Made by a program: the position numbers and the translations under genes. Shown here piece after piece: positions 35,436 to 42,911 of a DNA stretch of 64,000 nt (position 1 is its first letter; every line of letters begins with the position of its first letter). The notes below the pieces were generated by a model, which worked only from the letters and a program-made list of their open reading frames with translations, was not told the origin of the DNA and ran no database searches. The stretch is from UBA1219 sp045601425 (GTDB lineage: Bacteria; Bacteroidota; Bacteroidia; Bacteroidales; P3): the NCBI GenBank assembly GCA_045601425.1, contig JAZRZP010000034.1:1-64000 (forward strand). The letters are read 5' to 3'.

Positions 35436-35498
35436 TTAAGGCAGGTTCGCTGTCTTGTCCGGAAAATGGAGAAAGGTAAAAAATAGAACCTGCCTTAA
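35436..35498. repeat. 13-bp perfect inverted repeat in the phosphatase leader
   Basis: TTAAGGCAGGTTC (35436-35448) and GAACCTGCCTTAA (35486-35498) are separated by 37 bases and end 18 bases before the phosphatase ATG. It could be a leader hairpin, an operator or a recombination site; nothing in the sequence decides. Confidence 0.75.
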
Positions 35499-35516
35499 AT
35501 TACCGAATCAAGAATT

Positions 35517-37007
35517 ATGAAGTCATCCAAAATCCTAGTGCTTCTTAATGCCGTTGTCATGGTTATGTGGATTTTTCTGTTCGTTTCGTGCGAAAAGGAC
35601 GTTCTCCAATCGCAGTATGAGGATTCCGACGGGAAACTGAAGTTCATGGTTTTCTCCGATCTCCATTTCATGCATCCCGCTCTCTTGATAAATGATGGTA
35701 AGGCATTCGAAGAATACAACGCAGGGGAATGCAAATTGCTCACTGAAAGTGGTGCCATCCTTGCTGCTGCAATTGAACGCATCAAGTCCTACCATCCTGC
35801 ATTCGTAATCGTGTGTGGTGACATGTCCAAGGACGGAGAAATAATCTGCCATGAGTATGTTGCCGGCATTTTCGCCAAACTTGAAAAAGAGACAGGTACA
35901 AAAATCCTTGTGATTCCGGGAAACCACGATATGGGCAATCCCCATTCTTTATACTATGATGGCAGCAGGACATTCCCTGCCGAGAGTGCCACAGAAGCAC
36001 AGTTTGCCCAAATCTATGCCGGCTGCGGCTACGATGAGGCCGTGGTGCGCCGCGGAGCATCGCTGGACTACATGGCGTATCCGGCCAGTGGCATCGCCTT
36101 CATCGGAGTCAACTCCAACGAGCCGAATACGGCAGACGAACTGAAAGTACAGGGAGGCCTGTCAAGGGAACAGGTGGAATGGATAACGGAGATGACAGGA
36201 ATGGCGCATGCGGAAGGCAGATGTGTAATAATGGCTATGCACCATAACCTTGTTGATTTTTACGACAACGCCCAGCTTATACGGGGCAGCAACATTGCCA
36301 ATGCAAGATACGACTACGACAATGCGAGCCTTATCAATGACTTGTGCTCCGCAGGAATCGACATAGTGTTCAGTGGGCATTCGCACATGCAATCCATCAC
36401 AAGTGCCACATGTGGTTTGCAAACCATCTACAGTGTTGTCACCAGTTCCATGGTGAACCTGCCACTCGCGTATCGGAAAGGTACGATAGACCAAGGCGGC
36501 AAGCTCACACTTTGGTCAGAGAATCTGAAGCGTTGCTGGGTTCCGCGAGTTGCCAATCTGGAGGCAAAAGGAGACAGGTATTGGCACGAGTTGTCGGCGT
36601 ACTACATGAAGACAGCAGCCGACAAGGCATGGAGCGTCGCGGGGGACATTATTCGAGGTACCCTCAACTTTAAGAACAGGGATGAGTTGGAGGTCTTTCT
36701 GAAAGAGCGTTTCGAAGGAGTGTTTTATACCTTCCTCCTTCGCACAAGCGAAGGCAACGAGGATTTCTTCACCCCGCAGAAAAACTATGAAGAAGCCGAT
36801 GCGGCCATTCAGGGTCTGCTGGATTTTTTTGATGAGAAAGGTGCCACCAGCATGGTTGAGCTGGCATCCAGACTATTGTTAGACGCAAGTCTCGACGATA
36901 TCCATACGAAGTTACGCGCGTTTTTCCACAGTGCATACTTCAATTATCTGGGCACCCATCCAACAATGCCCGACGACAGACTGGAAATCCAACTGACCGA
37001 CAGATAA
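35517..37007 (+). CDS. Calcineurin-like metallophosphoesterase lipoprotein
   Basis: The 496-residue protein has a lipoprotein signal ending LFVSC at about residue 25. It has all five metallophosphoesterase blocks: FSDLHF (about 47-52), CGDMSKDGE (about 100), PGNHDMG (about 137), AMHHNLV and SGHSHMQS. It is therefore probably an active, surface- or periplasm-anchored phosphoesterase of unknown substrate. The C-terminal 140 residues are helical and unrecognised. The locus is bracketed by a direct repeat and followed by an IS30 remnant, suggesting acquisition. Confidence 0.88.
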   Translation: MKSSKILVLLNAVVMVMWIFLFVSCEKDVLQSQYEDSDGKLKFMVFSDLHFMHPALLINDGKAFEEYNAGECKLLTESGAILAAAIERIKSYHPAFVIVCGDMSKDGEIICHEYVAGIFAKLEKETGTKILVIPGNHDMGNPHSLYYDGSRTFPAESATEAQFAQIYAGCGYDEAVVRRGASLDYMAYPASGIAFIGVNSNEPNTADELKVQGGLSREQVEWITEMTGMAHAEGRCVIMAMHHNLVDFYDNAQLIRGSNIANARYDYDNASLINDLCSAGIDIVFSGHSHMQSITSATCGLQTIYSVVTSSMVNLPLAYRKGTIDQGGKLTLWSENLKRCWVPRVANLEAKGDRYWHELSAYYMKTAADKAWSVAGDIIRGTLNFKNRDELEVFLKERFEGVFYTFLLRTSEGNEDFFTPQKNYEEADAAIQGLLDFFDEKGATSMVELASRLLLDASLDDIHTKLRAFFHSAYFNYLGTHPTMPDDRLEIQLTDR

Positions 37008-37137
37008 GAGCTGCCCTCCCCGAAGATAGCGGAAGGCTGTGCTGACTACGACGCTTACTTATGCACCTCTATGACGACAAGGTGTACAAGGGCGATGCTG
37101 CCACGATGGCAGAACGTGCCTGTCACGGTCTGAAAGA
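37008..37137 (+). pseudogene. Decayed, frameshifted coding remnant after the phosphatase
   Basis: After the phosphatase stop the same frame reads on as KIAEGCADYDAYL. The +1-type shifted frame then continues with MHLYDDKVYKGDAATMAERA and a few more residues, until the IS30-like sequence begins at 37138. The peptide pieces join smoothly across the shift and look like real protein, but I recognise no family. It may be the lost C-terminus of the phosphatase or a separate gene. Confidence 0.35.
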
Positions 37138-37266
37138 TTACAGCAACGCTTTGTACTGTATCATCTCAATGTATTCATCATCAATGTTTTGCAAGAATGT
37201 TCCCTTCGGAATGTACTGTCTGAAGAGACCGTTCATGTTTTCGCAGTCGGACTTGCAGGGTCTGCA
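37138..37266 (-). pseudogene. IS30-family transposase C-terminal remnant
   Basis: In one minus-strand frame the DNA reads CENMNGLFRQYIPKGT, then IDDEYIEMIQYK, then a stop. This matches the conserved end of IS30 transposases, where the catalytic Glu lies in the ENxNGLxRQYxPKGT motif. The usual final LNNRPRK motif is gone and upstream sequence is out of frame, so only a fragment of perhaps 43 codons remains. No terminal inverted repeats were found. Confidence 0.7.
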
Positions 37267-37354
37267 TCTTGAGAACCTGCGATACGGCACACCACGATGG
37301 GTTTTGAGTCAATGCAGAAATTTGGTACGACACCTCTTCGGGGTACGTTGCCAT

Positions 37355-37392
37355 GTTCTTTGACAAAATTTTTTTAAATTGCTTGCATATTA
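37355..37392 (+). repeat. Direct repeat, right copy
   Basis: TTCTTTGACAAAATTTTTTT followed by AAATTGCTTGCATATT, corresponding to 35269-35305 with about five mismatches. Confidence 0.7.
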
Positions 37393-37483
37393 TACTGGTT
37401 ACATAACTATATAAGTTTCAGTTAGTTGTGATTAAATGGACATTAAAAAGGCAAATTTTGTGGACAATGTCGGAAAAAAAGTG

Positions 37484-37491
37484 TACATTTG
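37484..37491 (+). promoter_or_regulatory. -7 element upstream of arcC
   Basis: TACATTTG followed by CAG, 62 bases before the arcC ATG; a TTTTG at 37456-37460 is 23 bases upstream, slightly too far for an ideal -33 box. The rest of 37267-37483 holds the repeat and no gene. Confidence 0.5.
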
Positions 37492-37552
37492 CAGTTTCTG
37501 AAAAACAAGAAGATGTAATATAACTAACTTAGTATCAAAGAAATACTGTTTT

Positions 37553-38494
37553 ATGAGAAAATTAGCTGTTGTTGCTTTCGGCGGAAACGCCCTGCTGCGG
37601 AGCGGACAGAAAGGTACATTTGAAGAGCAGATTGCAAATATCGAGCAGACATGCGAGTGCTTGTGCATGCTCATAAAACGCGGCTATAACGTGGTTATAG
37701 GCCACGGCAACGGGCCGCAGGTAGGCAACGTGATGCTCCAGCACGAAGCTGGTGCGAAAGATTTCGGCGTGCCTGCCATGCCCATGGATTTCTGTGTGGC
37801 CGAGACTCAAGGCTCCATCGCATACATGATTGAGGTCGCCTTGCGGAACACCTTTGCCAAACATGATATCAGCAAAGACGTGGTTACCATTGTGACACAG
37901 GTGGCTGTAAACAAGCTCGACCCCATGTTCGACAACCCCACGAAACCCGTGGGACCATACTACACCAGAGAAACGGCCGAACGTCTCCATGCCGAAACCG
38001 GTGCGGAGTACAGGGAAGACCCCAAGGGCCGCGGCTGGCGCAAAGTGGTGGCTTCTCCGAAACCGAAACGCATCAACAACATAAAGATAATCAAGCAGCT
38101 GGTGAATGCAGGCAATGTTGTGGTCACCGTAGGGGGCGGAGGAATACCGGTTGTCGAGGAAAGCGACTATGTTCGCGGAGTAGAGGCCGTCATCGACAAG
38201 GATCTGGCATCGGCACTCTGTGCCACGGAAATATCGGCCGACGAATTTTACATACTCACCGATGTCCCGAAAGTTTACATCAATTTCCGCAAGGAAAACG
38301 AGACGGCTCTCGACACCATAACTGTTTCGCAGGCAAAGGCTTACCTTGAAGAAGGTCAGTTCGCCGAAGGTTCTATGGCCCCGAAAGTGCGTGCCGGAAT
38401 CATGTTCATTGAAAACGGCGGCAAGGAATGTGTCATAACCGAAGCCGGACAACTTGAAAATCCGAACTGCGGAACACGTATAGTGAAAGGATAA
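37553..38494 (+). CDS. arcC: Carbamate kinase
   Basis: The enzyme makes ATP from carbamoyl phosphate and ADP in arginine/citrulline fermentation. The 313-residue product shows the amino-acid-kinase features: VAFGGNALLRSGQKGT at the start, IGHGNGPQVGNVMLQ, GPYYTRE, VTVGGGGIPVV and DKDLASALCA. It lies 43 bases upstream of an ornithine carbamoyltransferase gene, and both read from one promoter, which points to catabolic use. No arginine deiminase gene is in the window. Confidence 0.95.
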   Translation: MRKLAVVAFGGNALLRSGQKGTFEEQIANIEQTCECLCMLIKRGYNVVIGHGNGPQVGNVMLQHEAGAKDFGVPAMPMDFCVAETQGSIAYMIEVALRNTFAKHDISKDVVTIVTQVAVNKLDPMFDNPTKPVGPYYTRETAERLHAETGAEYREDPKGRGWRKVVASPKPKRINNIKIIKQLVNAGNVVVTVGGGGIPVVEESDYVRGVEAVIDKDLASALCATEISADEFYILTDVPKVYINFRKENETALDTITVSQAKAYLEEGQFAEGSMAPKVRAGIMFIENGGKECVITEAGQLENPNCGTRIVKG

Positions 38495-38537
38495 TTGCTT
38501 TAAAATCAATATATTAAAAACAATAAAAATAAATAAC

Positions 38538-39539
38538 ATGGCTTACAATTTAAGAAATCGCGATTTTCTGAAGATTATCGACTTCAAAAAAGAAGAACTT
38601 CAGTTCCTCCTCAACTTGTCTCGTGACCTCAAACGTGCAAAATACACCGGCACCGAGCAACCGACCCTCAAAGGCAAGAACATTGCCTTGATTTTCGAAA
38701 AAACATCTACGCGTACCCGTTGCGCATTCGAATGTGCAGCACACGATCAGGGTGCACACGTGACATATCTTGGTCCTACAGGTTCGCAAATCGGCGTTAA
38801 GGAATCAATGAAAGACACTGCCCGTGTTCTTTCCCGCATGTTCGACGGTATCGAATATCGCGGCTTCGGTCAGGAAATTGTCGAAGAACTTGCCGAATAC
38901 AGCGGTGTTCCCGTATGGAACGGACTTACCAACGAAAGCCATCCGACACAGATGCTTGCCGACTTCCTCACGGTGATGGAACACACCAGCAAACCTCTCG
39001 AAGAAGTTGCCTTCACTTATGTCGGCGACAGCCGTTTCAACATGGCAAACAGCTACCTCGCTTTCGGTGCTATCATGGGTATGGACATCCGTCTCGTGGC
39101 TCCCAAGGCTCTCCAGCCCGATGCAAAACTTGTTAAACGTTGCAAGGAAATTGCCAAGGAAAGCGGTGCACGCGTCATGATTACCGACGACGTTAAGAAG
39201 GGCGTCAAGGGAAGCGACTTCATAGCTACCGACGTTTGGGTTTCCATGGGCGAACCGGCAGAAGTTTGGAAGGAACGTATCGACCTCCTCATGCCTTATC
39301 AGGTTAATGCCAAGATGATGGAAATGACCGGCAACCCCAACTGCAAATTCATGCACTGTCTCCCCGCATACCATAACCTCGAAACTCAGGTAGGCCGCGA
39401 TGTATACGCCAAATTCGGCGTCAACGGTCTGGAAGTGACGGAAGAAGTGTTCGAAGGCAGAAACAGCATCGTTTTCGACGAGGCTGAAAACCGTCTTCAC
39501 ACCATTAAGGCCGTCATGGTTGCAACTTTGGGTGACTGA
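38538..39539 (+). CDS. arcB: Ornithine carbamoyltransferase (probably catabolic)
   Basis: The 333-residue enzyme interconverts citrulline plus phosphate and ornithine plus carbamoyl phosphate. Carbamoyl-phosphate binding motif STRTRCAFECAA is at about residue 56, the ornithine loop region has FMHCLPAYHN near residue 272, and HPTQMLADFLT is intact. Pairing with arcC suggests the citrulline-degrading direction. By sequence alone the anabolic argF assignment cannot be excluded, so the symbol rests on context. Confidence 0.9.
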   Translation: MAYNLRNRDFLKIIDFKKEELQFLLNLSRDLKRAKYTGTEQPTLKGKNIALIFEKTSTRTRCAFECAAHDQGAHVTYLGPTGSQIGVKESMKDTARVLSRMFDGIEYRGFGQEIVEELAEYSGVPVWNGLTNESHPTQMLADFLTVMEHTSKPLEEVAFTYVGDSRFNMANSYLAFGAIMGMDIRLVAPKALQPDAKLVKRCKEIAKESGARVMITDDVKKGVKGSDFIATDVWVSMGEPAEVWKERIDLLMPYQVNAKMMEMTGNPNCKFMHCLPAYHNLETQVGRDVYAKFGVNGLEVTEEVFEGRNSIVFDEAENRLHTIKAVMVATLGD

Positions 39540-39566
39540 TAGAAAAAAGAATGTTTCTACGATATT

Positions 39567-39597
39567 GTCCTGCGGAAAAAACCGCAGGACTTTTTTT
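39567..39597 (+). terminator. Terminator of the arcC-OTCase operon
   Basis: A perfect 9-bp stem (GTCCTGCGG/CCGCAGGAC) with a six-A loop is followed by seven T. Confidence 0.93.
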
Positions 39598-39705
39598 CTT
39601 TCTGTCACGAGAGTTTCCATCGTTCATCATGTGTAGGACAACGTCCCGGCTCCCGATGAATGGGCCTCACCGGTATGTCTTTCAAGCTGAAGGTTGAAAA
39701 AAAAC

Positions 39706-39737
39706 TTTGCATGGAGATGTATTTTTTTGTAACTTTG
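39706..39737 (+). promoter_or_regulatory. Promoter of the polyferredoxin gene
   Basis: TTTG at 39706-39709 and TAACTTTG at 39730-39737 with a 20-base spacer, 30 bases before the ATG. Confidence 0.8.
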
Positions 39738-39767
39738 CAAATCCGTTGTATGTAAAAATAATTTCGT

Positions 39768-41234
39768 ATGTTGAAGAAAATCAGAACAATAACAGCAGCA
39801 ATCGTTTTTGCATTGATAACCTTGCTGTTTCTTGACTTTACTGGGAGTCTCCATCAGTATTTCGGCTGGCTGGCCAAGATACAGTTCGTGCCGGCGGTGC
39901 TGGCACTGAATGTTGCGGTCATATTGGTCATGATTGTTGTTACGCTTGTTTTCGGCCGTGTATATTGTTCGGTAGTCTGCCCGCTCGGGATTTTTCAGGA
40001 CATTGTTTCGTGGTTTGCAGGCAAGCGAAGCAAAAACCGTTTCCACTACCGTAAGGCACACAAATGGCTCAGATATGGATTTCTGGTCATTTTTGTACTG
40101 CTTATGGTTTTGGGATTGAATGCAATAGCCTGTTTGATAGCACCCTACAGTGCATTCGGCCGCATGGCCTCCGAACTGTTTTCGCCTATATACAGGTGGG
40201 GCAACAACGTTTTGGCATATTTCGCCGAAAGAGCCGACAGCTACGCGTTTTACACTGTCGACGTGTATGTGAAAAGCCTGCCGACCTTCATCGTGGCTGC
40301 AGTTACATTCGTCGCAGTGTTTGTATTGGCATGGCGTGGCGGAAGAACATATTGCAATGCCGTATGTCCGGTGGGAACTTTTTTGGGTTTCATTTCAAGA
40401 TATTCGTTCCTTAAACCTGTCATAAATACTGAAAAATGCAACGGATGCGGAAAATGTGCACGAAACTGCAAAAGCTCATGCATCGACCCCGAAAACCACG
40501 CCATCGATTACAGTCGCTGCGTGGCATGTATGGACTGCATCTCGAACTGCAAGCAGGGGGCAATAAAATATACACGCAAACTTGCTGAAAAAGGAGCTGT
40601 TGTGGATAAGGACAGAAGAAATTTCCTGTCGGTTTCGGCCATGCTGGCGGCCACGGCAGTTCTCGAAGCACAGGAGAAAACCACTGACGGAGGACTCGCA
40701 CTCATCGAAGAAAAGCAGAAAGCACAGCGGAAAACACCCGTGAAACCTGCCGGAGCATTGAGTTTGAAGAATTTTGAAAATCACTGCACAGCATGTCAAC
40801 TTTGCGTCTCGGTGTGTCCCAACGGGGTACTCAGTCCGTCGACATCGCTGGAGAACCTCATGCAGCCCATGGTAGGCTACGAAAAAGGCTACTGCCGGCC
40901 GGAATGCACGCGGTGTTCGGAAGTGTGCCCTACAGGTGCGATAACCCGCGTTACAAAAGCCGAAAAGTCGTCAATAAAGACCGGTACTGCCGTTTGGATT
41001 GCCAAAAACTGCCTCCCCATGACCGAAGGTGTTTCCTGCGGCAATTGCGCAAGACATTGTCCTACCGGTGCCATACAGATGGTTCCGCAGTTTGCCGACG
41101 ACCCGAACTCCCCTCAATTCCCGGTGATAAACGAGGAACGCTGCATTGGTTGCGGAGCATGCGAAAATCTCTGCCCGGCACGCCCGTTCAGTGCCATATA
41201 TGTGGAAGGTATTGAAACTCAACGGACTATATGA
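39768..41234 (+). CDS. 4Fe-4S polyferredoxin membrane protein (NapH/CcoG-like, fused to ferredoxin domains)
   Basis: The 488-residue protein has four to five membrane helices in the first 200 residues, with CSVVCPLG and CNAVCPVG motifs between them as in NapH/NosR-type quinol-linked proteins. Ferredoxin clusters follow: CNGCGKCARNCKSSC, CVACMDCISNCKQG, CTACQLCVSVCPNG, CTRCSEVCPTG, CGNCARHCPTG and CIGCGACENLCPA. A twin-arginine-like DRRNFLSVSAML segment in the middle resembles the start of NapG, so it looks like a NapH-NapG fusion. It should carry electrons across or along the membrane; the acceptor is unknown. Confidence 0.88.
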   Translation: MLKKIRTITAAIVFALITLLFLDFTGSLHQYFGWLAKIQFVPAVLALNVAVILVMIVVTLVFGRVYCSVVCPLGIFQDIVSWFAGKRSKNRFHYRKAHKWLRYGFLVIFVLLMVLGLNAIACLIAPYSAFGRMASELFSPIYRWGNNVLAYFAERADSYAFYTVDVYVKSLPTFIVAAVTFVAVFVLAWRGGRTYCNAVCPVGTFLGFISRYSFLKPVINTEKCNGCGKCARNCKSSCIDPENHAIDYSRCVACMDCISNCKQGAIKYTRKLAEKGAVVDKDRRNFLSVSAMLAATAVLEAQEKTTDGGLALIEEKQKAQRKTPVKPAGALSLKNFENHCTACQLCVSVCPNGVLSPSTSLENLMQPMVGYEKGYCRPECTRCSEVCPTGAITRVTKAEKSSIKTGTAVWIAKNCLPMTEGVSCGNCARHCPTGAIQMVPQFADDPNSPQFPVINEERCIGCGACENLCPARPFSAIYVEGIETQRTI

Positions 41235-41237
41235 GCC

Positions 41238-41702
41238 ATGAAAAGAATAAAGAATGCTTGGCTGTACCATCCCGATTACAATTGTTTCGGCTGCTGCCCG
41301 CACAATGAGCACGGACTGAAGATGGAATTTTACGAAGATGGCGAAGAAATCGTCTCCAAGTGGCACCCCACACGGGATTCGCAGGGCTGGATAGGCATGC
41401 TGCACGGCGGCATACAGGCTGCCCTTGCCGATGAAATAGCTTCGTGGGTGGTTTTCAGGAAGTTGCAGACCATGGGTGTGACTGCAAAAATGGAAGTGAG
41501 GTACAGAAAACCGGTGCAGATAAACGACGGATGCATAACGCTCCGTGCCAGACTCGCCGGCATTCGCCGCAATCTTGCGGACATAGACGTGGAAATATTC
41601 GACGCTTCGGGAATCCTGTGTACCGGAGTACATTGCGTTTATTTTGTTTCGAGTAGGGAAGAGGCTGAAAAACAAGGTTTTAGATTATTTGAATTGGAGT
41701 AA
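41238..41702 (+). CDS. PaaI-type hotdog thioesterase
   Basis: The 154-residue protein has the hotdog fold signature HGGIQAALADEIASWVVF, the region where PaaI-type acyl-CoA thioesterases have their catalytic acid, and a preceding CFGC motif near residue 15. It is three bases after the polyferredoxin gene and likely co-expressed. The acyl substrate is not predictable. Confidence 0.83.
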   Translation: MKRIKNAWLYHPDYNCFGCCPHNEHGLKMEFYEDGEEIVSKWHPTRDSQGWIGMLHGGIQAALADEIASWVVFRKLQTMGVTAKMEVRYRKPVQINDGCITLRARLAGIRRNLADIDVEIFDASGILCTGVHCVYFVSSREEAEKQGFRLFELE

Positions 41703-41750
41703 AAAAACGTAAACTGCCATTTTGTTTTTAAAAATCAAAAAAAAAATCGT

Positions 41751-41758
41751 ATCTTTGC
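41751..41758 (+). promoter_or_regulatory. -7 element upstream of pdxA
   Basis: TATCTTTG followed by CA, 77 bases before the pdxA ATG. TTTTG at 41721-41725 is a distant -33 candidate (25 bases). Confidence 0.55.
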
Positions 41759-41834
41759 AAACTTTGCGGAGAGTGTGGAATTATGACATTTTTCGCCGCT
41801 TATAAGTTTTATCATACAAAAAAACAGAGATACA

Positions 41835-42860
41835 ATGCAAGAAAAAATAAAAATAGCGATAAGTCATGGCGATTTCAATGGTGTAGGCTATGAGGTTATC
41901 CTGAAATCTTTTTCCGATTCCCGTATGTTTGAATTCTGTACCCCTGTGCTTTACGGTTCTTCGAAGATAGCGACCTATCACAAGAATCTTCTGTCGCAGC
42001 ACGACCTTAATTTCGTAAGTGTGAAGGACGCCAAATCGGCACAGAACAACAAGTTCAATATCATAAACATCACTAATGACGAGGTGAAGATAGATATCGG
42101 CAAATCGACGCAGATAGCGGGACAGCTTTCTCTCAAGGCCCTTGAAGACGCTTGCACCGACCTCCAGAACGGTGACGTCGATGCCATTGTAACGGCACCG
42201 ATTAACAAGAAGAACATACAGTCCGAACATTTCTGTTTTTCGGGGCATACCGAATACCTGTCGCGGAAATTCGACAGCAAATCGCTCATGATGATGGTTT
42301 GCGACCGCATACGGATAGGCATAGTTACAAGCCATCTGGCACTCAAGGACGTGCCCAACGTGATAACGAAGGAACTTCTTCTTGAAAAAATTGAAGTGAT
42401 GAACAACTCTCTGAAACGGGATTTCGGCATTACGCGTCCTAAAATAGCCGTCATGGCACTTAACCCGCATGCCGGCGACAACGGCGTGAACGGCGACGAG
42501 GACCAGCGCATAGTGGCTCCGGCCATTCAGGAAGCCAGCGACAAGGGAATCCTCGCCTACGGTCCGTATCCGTCGGACGGATTTTTCGGTTCTTCGGAAT
42601 TCAACCACTTCGATGGAGTCCTCGCACTGTACCACGATCAGGGTCTGATTCCCTTCAAACTCATGTCGTTCACCGAGGGAGTCAATTTTACGGCAGGCTT
42701 GCCATACGTGCGCACATCGCCGGCTCATGGCACGGCTTACGAAATAGCAGGAAAGGACATCGCCTCAGAACAGTCGTTCCGCAGGGCCGTATATCTTGCC
42801 TGCACCATACTCCGAAACCGCAAAGAATACGATGAACTTACAAAGAACCCATTGAAATAA
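41835..42860 (+). CDS. pdxA: 4-hydroxythreonine-4-phosphate dehydrogenase
   Basis: PdxA oxidises 4-phosphohydroxy-threonine in the DXP-dependent vitamin B6 pathway. The 341-residue product contains the expected motifs: GDFNGVGYEVILKSF at the N-terminus, VTAPINKK, FSGHTEYLSRKF with the metal-binding His, LNPHAGDNG and YHDQGLIPFKL. The terminal region LPYVRTSPAHGTAYEIAGK holds another metal His. Length is normal. It precedes polA by about 50 bases. Confidence 0.94.
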   Translation: MQEKIKIAISHGDFNGVGYEVILKSFSDSRMFEFCTPVLYGSSKIATYHKNLLSQHDLNFVSVKDAKSAQNNKFNIINITNDEVKIDIGKSTQIAGQLSLKALEDACTDLQNGDVDAIVTAPINKKNIQSEHFCFSGHTEYLSRKFDSKSLMMMVCDRIRIGIVTSHLALKDVPNVITKELLLEKIEVMNNSLKRDFGITRPKIAVMALNPHAGDNGVNGDEDQRIVAPAIQEASDKGILAYGPYPSDGFFGSSEFNHFDGVLALYHDQGLIPFKLMSFTEGVNFTAGLPYVRTSPAHGTAYEIAGKDIASEQSFRRAVYLACTILRNRKEYDELTKNPLK

Positions 42861-42911
42861 AGAGGTCTGTAAGTCTCGTCGGCTGCATTTCAGTCATTTA
42901 TAATACCTGTC

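Larger units (their letters stand above)
35007..35516. other. 510-base intergenic region upstream of the phosphatase
   Basis: It holds the -7 element of the U32 gene (TATCTTTG on the minus strand, 35039-35032), one copy of a 36-base direct repeat (35269-35305) and a 13-bp inverted repeat (35436-35498). Short open frames on both strands between 35016 and 35264 show no recognisable domain. No terminator is obvious. Confidence 0.6.
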
